Part shown: positions 1 to 8,400 of the stretch, piece after piece
How positions within the stretch are numbered: position 1 is the stretch's first letter
Layout: each line of letters opens with the position of its first letter
Assembly (NCBI RefSeq): GCF_000735355.1
Contig: NZ_JMPI01000029.1
Location: 1-64,000, forward strand
Reading direction: 5' to 3'
Length of the DNA: 64,000 nt
Source: Buttiauxella agrestis ATCC 33320
GTDB taxonomy: Bacteria; Pseudomonadota; Gammaproteobacteria; Enterobacterales; Enterobacteriaceae
Notes under the pieces: model-generated
The model's input: only the letters and a program-made list of their open reading frames with translations
Database searches by the model: none
What the model was told of the DNA's origin: nothing
Position numbers and translations under genes: made by a program

Positions 1-136
1 CTACAATCTTGATGCGCATAATGTATATTATGTTAAATCAAATATCAGGATACAAACCCGATACCATCTCAGAACTCACCAGGCTAACTCACCTCACCCT
101 TTGCCAGATTCCCATGCCATCACCCTTGGTTAACAA

Positions 137-178
137 ACGGAACTGACATAGCTGACTGGCAGCCGTCCACAGTTCCGT
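137..178. repeat. Inverted repeat in the gene-free left end
   Basis: ACGGAACTG (137-145) and CAGTTCCGT (170-178) are perfect 9-bp inverted arms 24 bp apart. They lie in the AT-rich 1-240 stretch, where I see no gene. The position is downstream of the LysR gene stop, so it could be a weak transcription-termination structure. No T-run follows on either strand. Confidence 0.35.
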
Positions 179-240
179 ATTGCGTACTAAAAACTTATGA
201 TGAGTAATCGGATTTTACTTCGCTTTCTATATAACTATTA

Positions 241-1176
241 TCAATCAAGCTGCCAGTAAAGCGGCGTGCCGTAAACTTCCACAAAGTAATCAATGACCGC
301 CCGTACGTTTAATGGCGGTCGTCTCGTGTTGGGATAAATGGCGGCGATATGCTGCGGCTCTGGATTAATCGCGGCTTCGAATCCCTCCATGACTCTGACA
401 AGATCACTATTTTTAAGACTGTCGCCAATGAGCCAGTCCGGGAAAAGAACCAATCCCATACCACCCAGCGCGCTGGTCAGTAAAGATTCCGCATTATTGG
501 ATGTCAGTAACCCGGTAACAGGATAATGAGTCCAACTGCCGCCTTGCTCCCTGAATAGCCAACGGTTTGGCCCTGCTGATCCTTTATAAACCAGACATTT
601 ATGATGAATGAGATCGGCTGGGAGCTCCGGCTCTCCATACTTTTCTATATAGCCTGGGGAAGCTGCCAGATGATAATGCTGGGTTCCAAATATGCGGGCA
701 TGGAAAGAGGAATCCGTCAGTGTGCCAATTCTGAAAATCACGTCTGCCGCGTCCCTGTGTGGATCGATATAGTTATCAGTCTGCGTCAGTTCAATCAGCA
801 ACCTCGGATAGCGGGCTGAAAGTTCAGTAAGCCATGGAGCAATATGTCGCTGGCCAAAAAATACCGGTGCATTGACTCGTATCAGCCCTGCGGGCTCGAG
901 GGAGCGGTCCAGCATCGCCTTACGCGCTTCACTCAACTGGTCAGTCATAGTGCGGGCATAGTCAATAAATAACCGACCCGCTTCAGTGGGGATCACTGCT
1001 CGGGTATTACGATAAAAAAGCTGCTGCCCAAGCGTGTCCTCAAGTTGCAGGATTACCCGCGAAATCATTGACGCTGAGACCCCTTCTCGCCTTGCGACAG
1101 CTGAAAAACTCTGTTCGTCAAACACACCGATGAAAAACATCAGCGTGCGGAAATTAATGGCACTCGGATCGTACAT
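241..1176 (-). CDS. LysR-family transcriptional regulator
   Basis: A 311-residue LysR-type regulator. The N-terminal winged helix-turn-helix (about residues 8-66) is followed by a LysR effector-binding domain that starts near the GLIRVNAPV segment. The start at 1176 (MYDPSAINFRTL) is chosen because AGGA lies 8 nt upstream and this gives the usual LysR N-terminus; an in-frame start 25 codons further up lacks support. It is divergent from the two small DUF606 membrane proteins across 97 bp, the classic arrangement for a LysR regulator and its target, so control of that pair is inferred. The ligand is unknown. The family call is firm; the specific role is not. Confidence 0.9.
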   Translation of the reverse strand: MYDPSAINFRTLMFFIGVFDEQSFSAVARREGVSASMISRVILQLEDTLGQQLFYRNTRAVIPTEAGRLFIDYARTMTDQLSEARKAMLDRSLEPAGLIRVNAPVFFGQRHIAPWLTELSARYPRLLIELTQTDNYIDPHRDAADVIFRIGTLTDSSFHARIFGTQHYHLAASPGYIEKYGEPELPADLIHHKCLVYKGSAGPNRWLFREQGGSWTHYPVTGLLTSNNAESLLTSALGGMGLVLFPDWLIGDSLKNSDLVRVMEGFEAAINPEPQHIAAIYPNTRRPPLNVRAVIDYFVEVYGTPLYWQLD

Positions 1177-1273
1177 TATCGCGATTCCTGCAAAGGTGTT
1201 TCCTGAATTATACCGTTTTTCATTATTCCCCGCTGCTATAGGATCCTGCACCTAAGCCACTGGAGAGTGTTAT

Positions 1274-1708
1274 ATGCAGCTTTTATTTATATTTCTCGTC
1301 GTTGCCGGCGGGATGGGGTTATCCGTTGAAGCGGGTTTATTAGGGCCGCTGGGCGGCGAGGTCGGCGACTTATGGGCCACTTTCAGTATTTTCGGAGTCG
1401 GCGCGGCGCTGACATTCTTGCTGATGTTGTTCTTTAGCCCACGAAACAGCCCTTCATTCTTTACTCAACCCTCATGGACTTTGTTGGGCGGAATTTTGGG
1501 TCCGGTATACGTCGTCATCCTGACCGTTGCGGTTCCCATTATCGGGATTGCAATGACGATGATTGGCATTCTGGCAGGACAAGTCTTCAAGAGCCTGGTC
1601 ATTGACCACTACGGCTTTTTCGGCGCGGCGCATCGCAAAATTGACAGTAAACGAATTATTGCGCTGATTTTTATTATTGCTGCGTTGTTTCTTGTGGCAA
1701 AAGGCTGA
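1274..1708 (+). CDS. DUF606/YdcZ-family small DMT membrane protein (first of a pair)
   Basis: A 144-residue, very hydrophobic protein with about five predicted membrane helices and little else. It resembles the YdcZ/DUF606 branch of the drug/metabolite transporter superfamily, whose members are half-size. GGAGAG precedes the ATG. The next gene, 9 nt downstream, encodes a second protein of the same type, so the two probably form a heteromeric transporter. The cargo is unknown. The divergent LysR gene is the likely regulator. Confidence 0.8.
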   Translation: MQLLFIFLVVAGGMGLSVEAGLLGPLGGEVGDLWATFSIFGVGAALTFLLMLFFSPRNSPSFFTQPSWTLLGGILGPVYVVILTVAVPIIGIAMTMIGILAGQVFKSLVIDHYGFFGAAHRKIDSKRIIALIFIIAALFLVAKG

Positions 1709-1717
1709 GGTCAATCT

Positions 1718-2209
1718 GTGAATATATTAATGATTTTTCTGGCAGTTATCGGGGGGGCGGTCCTTAGCATGCAGGCTGCCATTAATGGAAAGTTAGGCAG
1801 CAACGTTGGCGTGTTCCGCAGTGCGTTTTTGACTTTCTCCGTTGGGGCACTGGTCACCGCCCTGCTTATTTTCTTCTTCGAACCGAAGCACGCCCTCACC
1901 TTGTTGGATGTGCCGAAATGGCAGTTGCTTGGCGCACTTTGTGGTGTTCCTTATATCGTCATTATGGTGCTGGCTGTTCAGCGTATTGGAGCGGCTGTTG
2001 CAACGGTTGCGGTTATCTTAGGTCAACTGACAATGAGTATGCTTATTGACAATTTTGGCTGGTTAGGTAATGAGGTCATTCACTTTTCAGCGACACGCCT
2101 TGGCGCTGTGGTTTGCCTGGGAATTGCACTTTGCTTCATCTATTCCAGTAATAAAGCTAATGTCGCGGCGATAGAAAAAAATACCGACCGGGTGTCAGAG
2201 CAAGGCTAA
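1718..2209 (+). CDS. DUF606/YdcZ-family small DMT membrane protein (second of a pair)
   Basis: A 163-residue membrane protein homologous to its upstream neighbour: both open with a hydrophobic segment rich in Gly and Ala and have Pro-containing helix breaks at similar positions. The best start is GTG at 1718, with AGG a few bases upstream; an ATG four codons further in (1730) is the alternative. The C-terminal tail of about 20 residues (ending in KNTDRVSEQG) is polar and presumably cytoplasmic. It is probably co-transcribed and co-assembled with 1274-1708. The substrate is not known. Confidence 0.8.
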   Translation: MNILMIFLAVIGGAVLSMQAAINGKLGSNVGVFRSAFLTFSVGALVTALLIFFFEPKHALTLLDVPKWQLLGALCGVPYIVIMVLAVQRIGAAVATVAVILGQLTMSMLIDNFGWLGNEVIHFSATRLGAVVCLGIALCFIYSSNKANVAAIEKNTDRVSEQG

Positions 2210-2249
2210 ACGCAGATTAGATACACGCGCATTCTGCCAGTAATAATGA

Positions 2250-2289
2250 CCGGGTTCGATTCAGGCATCTTTCGCCCGTCAGAACCCGG
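2250..2289. terminator. Inverted repeat between convergent genes, possible terminator
   Basis: CCGGGTTC (2250-2257) pairs perfectly with GAACCCGG (2282-2289) across a 24-nt loop. It lies between the convergent DUF606 gene and blc. No clear T-tract follows, so termination is only plausible. Confidence 0.4.
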
Positions 2290-2298
2290 AGCACTTAC

Positions 2299-2823
2299 TT
2301 ACTGCTTCACCCAGACCAGCTGTTCGACTTTGAATCCCAGATTGCGCGCAGTGTTCAGGTAATCCTGCTTCACAGCATCCGGTATGGTTGGCGTTCGAGA
2401 CAAAATCCACAAATAGTCACGGTTCGGACCGCTAACCAGCGCGTACTGGTAATCATCATCCAGCTTGATCACGTTATAGCCGCCATAAAACGGCCCGAAG
2501 AATGACACCTTCAGCGCGGCAGTCGTTGGTGCGCCAGTGAACGAAGCTTTCCCTTCACTCTCATTCCATTTGTTTTTAATCGGATCATACCCACGATTGA
2601 GCACGCTAATAGCGCCGTCGCTGCGCTTGCCATAAGTAGCAGTGACCTGCTCAAGGCCACGTTCGAAACGGTTTTCAAGGCGAGCGATTTCATACCATTT
2701 GCCAAGATAACGGCTGGCATCAAACCCAGTAATAGGCTCAACTCCTTTCGGCGGCGTGGGAGATTTACAAGCAACCAGGGTCAGTGCGATAGCGACTCCG
2801 GTCACAACAGGCCATAGCTTCAT
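2299..2823 (-). CDS. blc: Outer-membrane lipocalin lipoprotein Blc
   Basis: A 174-residue bacterial lipocalin that binds fatty acids and lysophospholipids at the outer membrane. A lipoprotein signal peptide ends in the lipobox LVAC. The lipocalin signature (GKWYEIARLENRFE) follows, and the protein has the length of E. coli Blc (177 residues). The start at 2823 (MKLWPVV) is preceded by AGGAG; an upstream in-frame Met would add five residues without a ribosome site. It stands alone, divergent from the MerR gene. In E. coli blc is RpoS-dependent; no such signal was identified here. Confidence 0.93.
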   Translation of the reverse strand: MKLWPVVTGVAIALTLVACKSPTPPKGVEPITGFDASRYLGKWYEIARLENRFERGLEQVTATYGKRSDGAISVLNRGYDPIKNKWNESEGKASFTGAPTTAALKVSFFGPFYGGYNVIKLDDDYQYALVSGPNRDYLWILSRTPTIPDAVKQDYLNTARNLGFKVEQLVWVKQ

Positions 2824-2911
2824 TGGAACTCCTTTCATCTACGCGGTTGGAAATAAAGTGTAGTGCAAACATCCTGCGCTACATTCAGCGGGGTAATATT
2901 CGTAGTATATT

Positions 2912-2923
2912 GAGAATATTCTC
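2912..2923. promoter_or_regulatory. Perfect 12-bp palindrome upstream of the MerR-family gene
   Basis: GAGAATATTCTC is a perfect palindrome 18 bp before the MerR-family start. It overlaps a TATATTGAGAATAT stretch that could carry a -10 element. A role as an operator is inferred from position only. Confidence 0.35.
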
Positions 2924-2941
2924 TGTTATCAGGTGAGACTT

Positions 2942-3670
2942 ATGCCCTACTCCATCGGTGAATTTGCCCGTCTTTGCGGGATAAACGCCACCACACTCCG
3001 CGCCTGGCAGCGTCGTTACGGCCTGATCAAGCCGATGCGCACCGATGGCGGACACCGTCTTTATAGTGATGATGATGTCGAGCAGGCGTTAAAAATTCTC
3101 GACTGGGTAAAAAAAGGCGTTCCGGTCAGCCAGGTTAAACCCTTGCTGGCAAGGCCTGAAACACGTCAGACAAACAACTGGCTCAGTCTTCAGGAGAGCA
3201 TGTTGCAGCGGCTGAAAGAGGGAAAAATCGAGTCTCTGCGTCAACAGATTTACGACTCGGGCCGCGAATATCCGCGCCCGGAGTTGGTCACGGAAGTCCT
3301 GCGTCCATTGCGAAGTAAAGTCTCCGCCAACATTCCCGCGATAATGACTCTGCGCGAAATCCTCGACGGCATCATCATCTCCTACACCTCATTTTGCCTC
3401 GAAGGTGATAAAAAAGCGCCGGGCGATAATTACTTAATCACCGGCTGGCACCTTACCGACCCTTGCGAAATCTGGCTTGAAGCGTTAAAGCGCACAGGGC
3501 AAGGACAGAGGATCGACGTGCTTCCTGTGCCGCCTGTCATGCTGGCCCCAGAGATCTTCCCGGATCGAAAATGGCTGCTGGTCACTAGCGGCAAACTAAC
3601 CGCCGCGCGCAAAAATCAGATTGAGCTCTGGCAGCAGCAAATCGCTTCGCTCGAGGTCATTGCGCTCTAA
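2942..3670 (+). CDS. MlrA/BluR-like MerR-family transcriptional regulator
   Basis: A 242-residue regulator, the same length as E. coli MlrA (243). The N-terminal MerR helix-turn-helix contains the MlrA-type recognition segment TLRAWQRRYGL followed by RTDGGHRL. The C-terminal half (about 75-242) is MlrA-like, without the cobalamin-binding motif of light-sensing CarH/LitR proteins. The start at ATG 2942 has AGGTGAG just upstream; a GTG three codons earlier is less likely. An MlrA-type palindrome lies immediately downstream, before the TudS-DUF1722 gene, which is therefore the probable target. It is a paralogue-grade match, so the symbol mlrA is not assigned. Confidence 0.88.
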   Translation: MPYSIGEFARLCGINATTLRAWQRRYGLIKPMRTDGGHRLYSDDDVEQALKILDWVKKGVPVSQVKPLLARPETRQTNNWLSLQESMLQRLKEGKIESLRQQIYDSGREYPRPELVTEVLRPLRSKVSANIPAIMTLREILDGIIISYTSFCLEGDKKAPGDNYLITGWHLTDPCEIWLEALKRTGQGQRIDVLPVPPVMLAPEIFPDRKWLLVTSGKLTAARKNQIELWQQQIASLEVIAL

Positions 3671-3681
3671 AATCCCCCCCT

Positions 3682-3715
3682 AAACTTGTACAAACACTAT
3701 TATTTGTCTAAGTTT
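3682..3715. promoter_or_regulatory. MlrA-type operator palindrome
   Basis: AAACTTGTACA (3682-3692) and TGTCTAAGTTT (3705-3715) are inverted 11-bp arms separated by 12 bp, with 9 of 11 positions symmetric. The spacing and the core TTGTACA match the known MlrA site at the csgD promoter (AATTGTACA-N12-TGTACAATT). It lies 12 bp after the regulator stop and 43 bp before the TudS-DUF1722 start. Confidence 0.65.
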
Positions 3716-3758
3716 TAATAATGTGATTACCACATTGTTCACAGGCAAGGTGAAATTC

Positions 3759-4718
3759 ATGAGCACTAAACCAGTCATTGGGATCAGCGGATGCTTAACC
3801 GGCTCCACAGTCAGATTTGACGGCGGTCATAAACGGATGGGCTTTGTGATGGACGGACTCGCGCAGTGGGTGAATTTCAAACCCATCTGCCCGGAGATGG
3901 CCATCGGCCTGCCCGTTCCGCGTCCGGCGCTACGTCTGGTACAGACCGGCGAAGGGGAATTGCGGATGCGCTTTAGCCATGCACCTCACGATGATGTTAC
4001 GGACAAAATGACCGCTTTCGCAGACTCGTACCTTTCTTCTCAAGGCGGTTTGTCTGGCTTTATCGTCTGCGCTAAGTCACCAAGTTGCGGTATGGAGCGC
4101 GTGCGGTTGTATGACGAAAAAGGCAATCGCGGTCGCAAGGAGGGAGTTGGCATCTTTACGCAAGCGCTACTGGAGAAATACCCGTGGCTGCCCGTTGAAG
4201 AGGATGGCCGTCTGCACGACCCGGTGCTGCGGGAAAATTTTGTCGAGCGCGTCTTCGCCTTGCATGAACTAAACACCCTGCGGGAAAATGGCCTCACTCG
4301 CCGCGCGCTGCTGGACTTCCACAGTCGCTACAAACTTCAGTTGCTGGCGCATCATCAGCCAGGTTACCGGGAAATTGGGCCTTTCGTCGCCTCTTTGCAC
4401 GAGTGGGAAAACCTTGAGAGCTTCTTCGTGGAATATCGCGCAAAACTAATGGCGATACTGAAAACGCCCGCGTCGCGCAAAAATCACACTAACGTTCTGA
4501 TGCACATTCAGGGCTACTTCCGTAATCAGTTAACCAGCCGCCAGCGCGGCGAATTACGGGATGTGATTCTACATTACCGTGATGGACTGTTGCCACTCCT
4601 CGCGCCGCTGACCCTGTTGAAGCATTATCTGAGCGATTACCCGGATCGTTACCTGGAGACGCAAAATTACTTTTCACCCTATCCCGATAATTTATGCCTG
4701 CGTTTGATGGTTAACTGA
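3759..4718 (+). CDS. TudS (DUF523)-DUF1722 fusion protein, predicted thiouracil desulfurase domain
   Basis: A 319-residue two-domain protein. Residues 1 to about 150 form a DUF523/TudS domain, the 2-thiouracil desulfurase family, which holds an Fe-S cluster. Its conserved cysteines are visible at 12 (GISGCLTG), 44 (ICPEMAIG), 104 and 110 (CAKSPSCG). The C-terminal half (about 190-305) is DUF1722, the domain of E. coli YbgA, of unknown function. The start at 3759 has AAGGTG upstream; an upstream GTG would add 12 residues. It follows the MlrA-like regulator gene, as DUF1722 genes often do. In many bacteria a photolyase gene follows, but none is present here. Desulfurase activity is inferred from the family. 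Confidence 0.87.
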   Translation: MSTKPVIGISGCLTGSTVRFDGGHKRMGFVMDGLAQWVNFKPICPEMAIGLPVPRPALRLVQTGEGELRMRFSHAPHDDVTDKMTAFADSYLSSQGGLSGFIVCAKSPSCGMERVRLYDEKGNRGRKEGVGIFTQALLEKYPWLPVEEDGRLHDPVLRENFVERVFALHELNTLRENGLTRRALLDFHSRYKLQLLAHHQPGYREIGPFVASLHEWENLESFFVEYRAKLMAILKTPASRKNHTNVLMHIQGYFRNQLTSRQRGELRDVILHYRDGLLPLLAPLTLLKHYLSDYPDRYLETQNYFSPYPDNLCLRLMVN

Positions 4719-5454
4719 ACGTTAAACCTTTCGCTGCTATCGCCTAAATTGCTCAAATCCGAAACGGTAATTTAGGCTTAAAGTTAAATAGTAACGTAAA
4801 GAAATGAAAATAAGCCCTCCTCTCTATAGCTAATGAGAACCCTTCTTATTTGTGAGTTTTATGCATTTGGCGCATTAGACTCACCCTGTCCCCCAATAGA
4901 ACAATCCATATTTATCAGTCAGATGGATCACAACAAATAATCCGCAGACCTATTTTATTTATCATTTACTCACTTTATATCGGCCTGGTACCTGATAAAA
5001 GTCCCGTTTTATGTATAAAGCATGACAAATTAGTTACAGATTTATTTTATTGGTAATAAAAAAGCATGAGAGAAGTAACACAAAGAAAAACCATAGTTAG
5101 AAACATAACCAGAGTGTCATGTGAGATAAAAACCTCAGGCAAATAAATAGCACGCTTATATTTAAAGCCCCTTGCCTTGAATGCATCTACACATTCAATG
5201 GGCTAAGGTCGCCTGTAAATGACCAACAATTATCTTTATGAGTGAAATTAAACTTATTCCGCTAAGGGTTTACGCAAGGAGAATAACTCTAAAAAGGTTG
5301 TGCACAATTTAAATTAAATAAAAATGGACCCTGGTTGCTTCATTGCAACTCGATAATTTCTTTCAATACACACGGTTCATTCTCCTGCCTTTTTTGAAAA
5401 CGACAGGAACGAGTGATGATAGCTAGTTCAAAGTAAAGATAGGGGTAATTATTT
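4719..5454. other. 736-bp AT-rich gene-free stretch upstream of the RTX peroxidase gene
   Basis: No convincing open frame lies on either strand. The stretch is strongly AT-rich compared with the genes around it. It presumably holds the promoter and a long leader of the peroxidase-secretion operon. The one clear structure is an imperfect hairpin at 5170-5208. A small GTTGC/GCAAC stem lies near 5334-5350. No regulator site could be named. Confidence 0.7.
5170..5208. repeat. Imperfect 14-bp hairpin in the peroxidase leader
   Basis: The arms CCTT-GCC-TTGAATG (5170-5183) and CATTCAA-(TG)-GGC-(T)-AAGG (5192-5208) pair over 14 bp with two small bulges and an 8-nt loop. No T-run follows, so it is not a standard terminator. 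Its function is unknown. Confidence 0.5.
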
Positions 5455-8400
5455 ATGGCCTCACAATATGACTTTACTGTCACGCTGCACGATCTTGCTT
5501 TTATTCTCAAGCAGATAAAAATATCTGAAGCAGCGACAAACCCGGACGGCAGTATTAATGGCGATGCCCTTCGCGATTTAGTTTCCAGCCCGTTGCTTCC
5601 TTACGGGATACGTACCGTCGATGGCTCGTGGAATAACCTTCTGCCGGGCCAGGAACTCTACGGTGCCGCCGATCAAAATATGCCAAGATTAACCGCATTA
5701 AACTGGCAAGATGCGGATGCAATGACCAGTTATACCCAACTCGGTGGGATGGTTGTTGATGCAGACCCGCGAATTATCAGTAACTTAATATCGGATCAAA
5801 CCGCATCTAACCCGGCAGCGGTCGACGCGCATAACGGCCTGCAAGATGCCCCAGGAGGAGGAACGACATCGGCAAATGGCAGCTTGTCGATTCCTAACCT
5901 GTCGCCAGATGTGGGACTCTCCCCTGCTTTTAACGGCTGGATGACGTTATTCGGGCAATTCTTTGATCATGGTCTGGATTTAATACCTAAGGAGGGAAAC
6001 GGCATTGTATTTATTCCGTTGCAACCCGATGACCCCTTATATGTGGAAGGGTCAGCGACCAACTTCATGGTATTAACCCGGGCAAAAGTAGATGCCAATC
6101 ATGAAACGGTAAATCTCACCACCCCATTCATCGATCAAAACCAAACTTACACTTCCCACCCTTCACATCAAATATTCATTCGCGAATACGTCATGATCGA
6201 TGGCAAGCCTGAACCCACCGGCAATTTATTAGGCGGTGCGAATGGCGGACTGGCGACCTGGGCCGATGTCAAAAACCAGGCTGAAACTCTGCTCGGTATC
6301 AAACTCACCGATCAGGATGTGTTCAATGTTCCGCTGTTGGCCACCGACCGTTACGGCAATTTAATCTTAAGTGACAACGGTAAAGTGCAGATTGTGACCA
6401 CTGCAGGGCTGGTTGAAGCTAACGGTGATTTTTTACCTGCCGGAACACTGCGCACCGGTCACGCTTTCCTCGACGACATTGCCCATACCGCCGCACCAAA
6501 AGCCGGCCTGGTTGCCGATGACGATGATGTGATAGGTGGCGCTCAACCCGCTGGAACTTACGATGACGAATTACTCGACCGCCACTTCATCACCGGCGAC
6601 GGACGCGGTAACGAAAACATCGGGCTAACCGCGGTACACGCCGTCTTCCACAGCGAACACAACCGCCTGGTGGAAGAGTACAAAACGACTCTGCTGGAAA
6701 CCGGTGATATCAGCCTAATCAATCAATGGCTGATGCCTTCGCACCAGATAACTGAACTGCCAGCCGATACCAGTACCCTGGTGTGGAACGGCGAATACTT
6801 ATTCCAGGCGGGCCGCTTTACTACCGAAATGCAGTATCAACACCTGGTCTTCGAAGAGTTCGCCCGCACGGTGCAACCCGCAGTCGACCCGTTTGTCTTC
6901 TCCAATAGCGCGGATATCAACCCGCTAATCTTCGCTGAGTTCGCGCATGTGGTTTACCGTTTTGGCCACTCGATGCTGACAGAAACCGTCGCCCGTACCG
7001 ATATTGATATGGAAAACGGCGATATCGGCCTGATTGAAGCGTTCCTCAATCCGGTCGCATTTAATGAAATTAACGGCGCCAACGTCACGGATGAGCAGGC
7101 AATCGGCGCGATTGTGCGAGGTATGACGCGTCAAGTCGGTAACGAAATTGATGAATTTATTACCGATGCCCTGCGTAATAACCTGATCGGACTGCCGCTG
7201 GATTTAGGTGCGCTGAACATTGCCCGTGGCCGTGATACGGCAATGCCGACGCTGAACCAGGCTCGCGAGCAGTTCTTTGAATTAAGCGGAAACAGTGAAC
7301 TGCGGCCTTATACCAGTTGGTCTGATTTTACGACTTACCTAAAAAACCCGGCTTCCGTCATTAACTTTATGGCCGCCTATGGCCAACACGAGCTGATTCT
7401 GGCCGCCTCCACGATTGAAGGGAAACGCGATGCGGTGAATTTCCTGCTGTTCGGCGATGGGGTTAACGCGCCTCCTGCCGACGCGCTTGATTTCTTCAAC
7501 AGCACCGGCGCCTGGGCGACAAAAGAGAGCGGCCTGAATATGGTCGATTTCTGGATTGGCGGCCTTGCGGAGCGCAAAAACGAGTTTGGCGGCATGCTCG
7601 GTTCGACCTTCAACTTCGTCTTTGAAACGCAGATGGAAATGCTGCAAGACGGCGACCGTTTCTACTACCTGAGCCGTGTTCAAGGGATGAATATGCTCAA
7701 TGAACTGGAAGCGAATTCGTTCTCCGCTCTGGTGATGCGCAACAGTGACCTGGGCGAAAACGGTTCCTCGCACCTGCCTGCTAACCTGTTCCAGACCCCG
7801 GATCACATTTTCGAAGTAAACCAGGCGCTGCAAACAGAAGTCGATCCGAAATGGGGAAATCCGCTCAAGGATTTGCTCACTCCGTTGATGACGCGGCGTG
7901 CAGCCACTCAGGATGTGGACGGTGATGGCGCGGCTGACGGCGCATATCTTAAATACACCGGAGATGGTCATGTGGTGCTCGGCGGTTCCGCCGGGAACGA
8001 TACGCTAATTGGCGGTAAAGGTATCGACAGCCTTTGGGGCGACGGTGGCGACGACCGCCTTGATGGTGGCGACGAGGCTGATGTGGTCCACGGCGGTGAC
8101 GGCGATGACATTATTACCGACACCGGAACACCGGTTGGTGATGCCGATTTCCTGCATGGTGATGCAGGTAATGACGTGATCTTCTCCGGGAACGGTAACG
8201 ACCTGGTCTTCGGCGGCACCGGCAGTGATTTCGTGGTTGTCGGCGAAGATGCCCAGGAAGTGTTTGCTGGCCGGGACAATGACTTTGTGCTGGGCGGATC
8301 GGGCGCTGACGCCCTGCTTGGCAACGAAGGTGACGACTGGCTGGAAGGTGGTGACGGGTTTGACTCGTTAACGGGCGAAAACTCCGAACTGTTCTTCAAC

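Noticed and set aside
5170-5208. Terminator before the peroxidase gene
   Set aside because: The hairpin has bulges and no T-run on either strand, and 550 bp separate it from the TudS-DUF1722 stop. It is kept only as a structure.
6640-6680. Apparent loss of the peroxidase catalytic arginine (FHSEHNR where mammals have LLREHNR)
   Set aside because: The catalytic arginine lies further upstream in the RSSEM segment; its counterpart Arg384 in GRGNEN is present, so the enzyme is not predicted to be dead.
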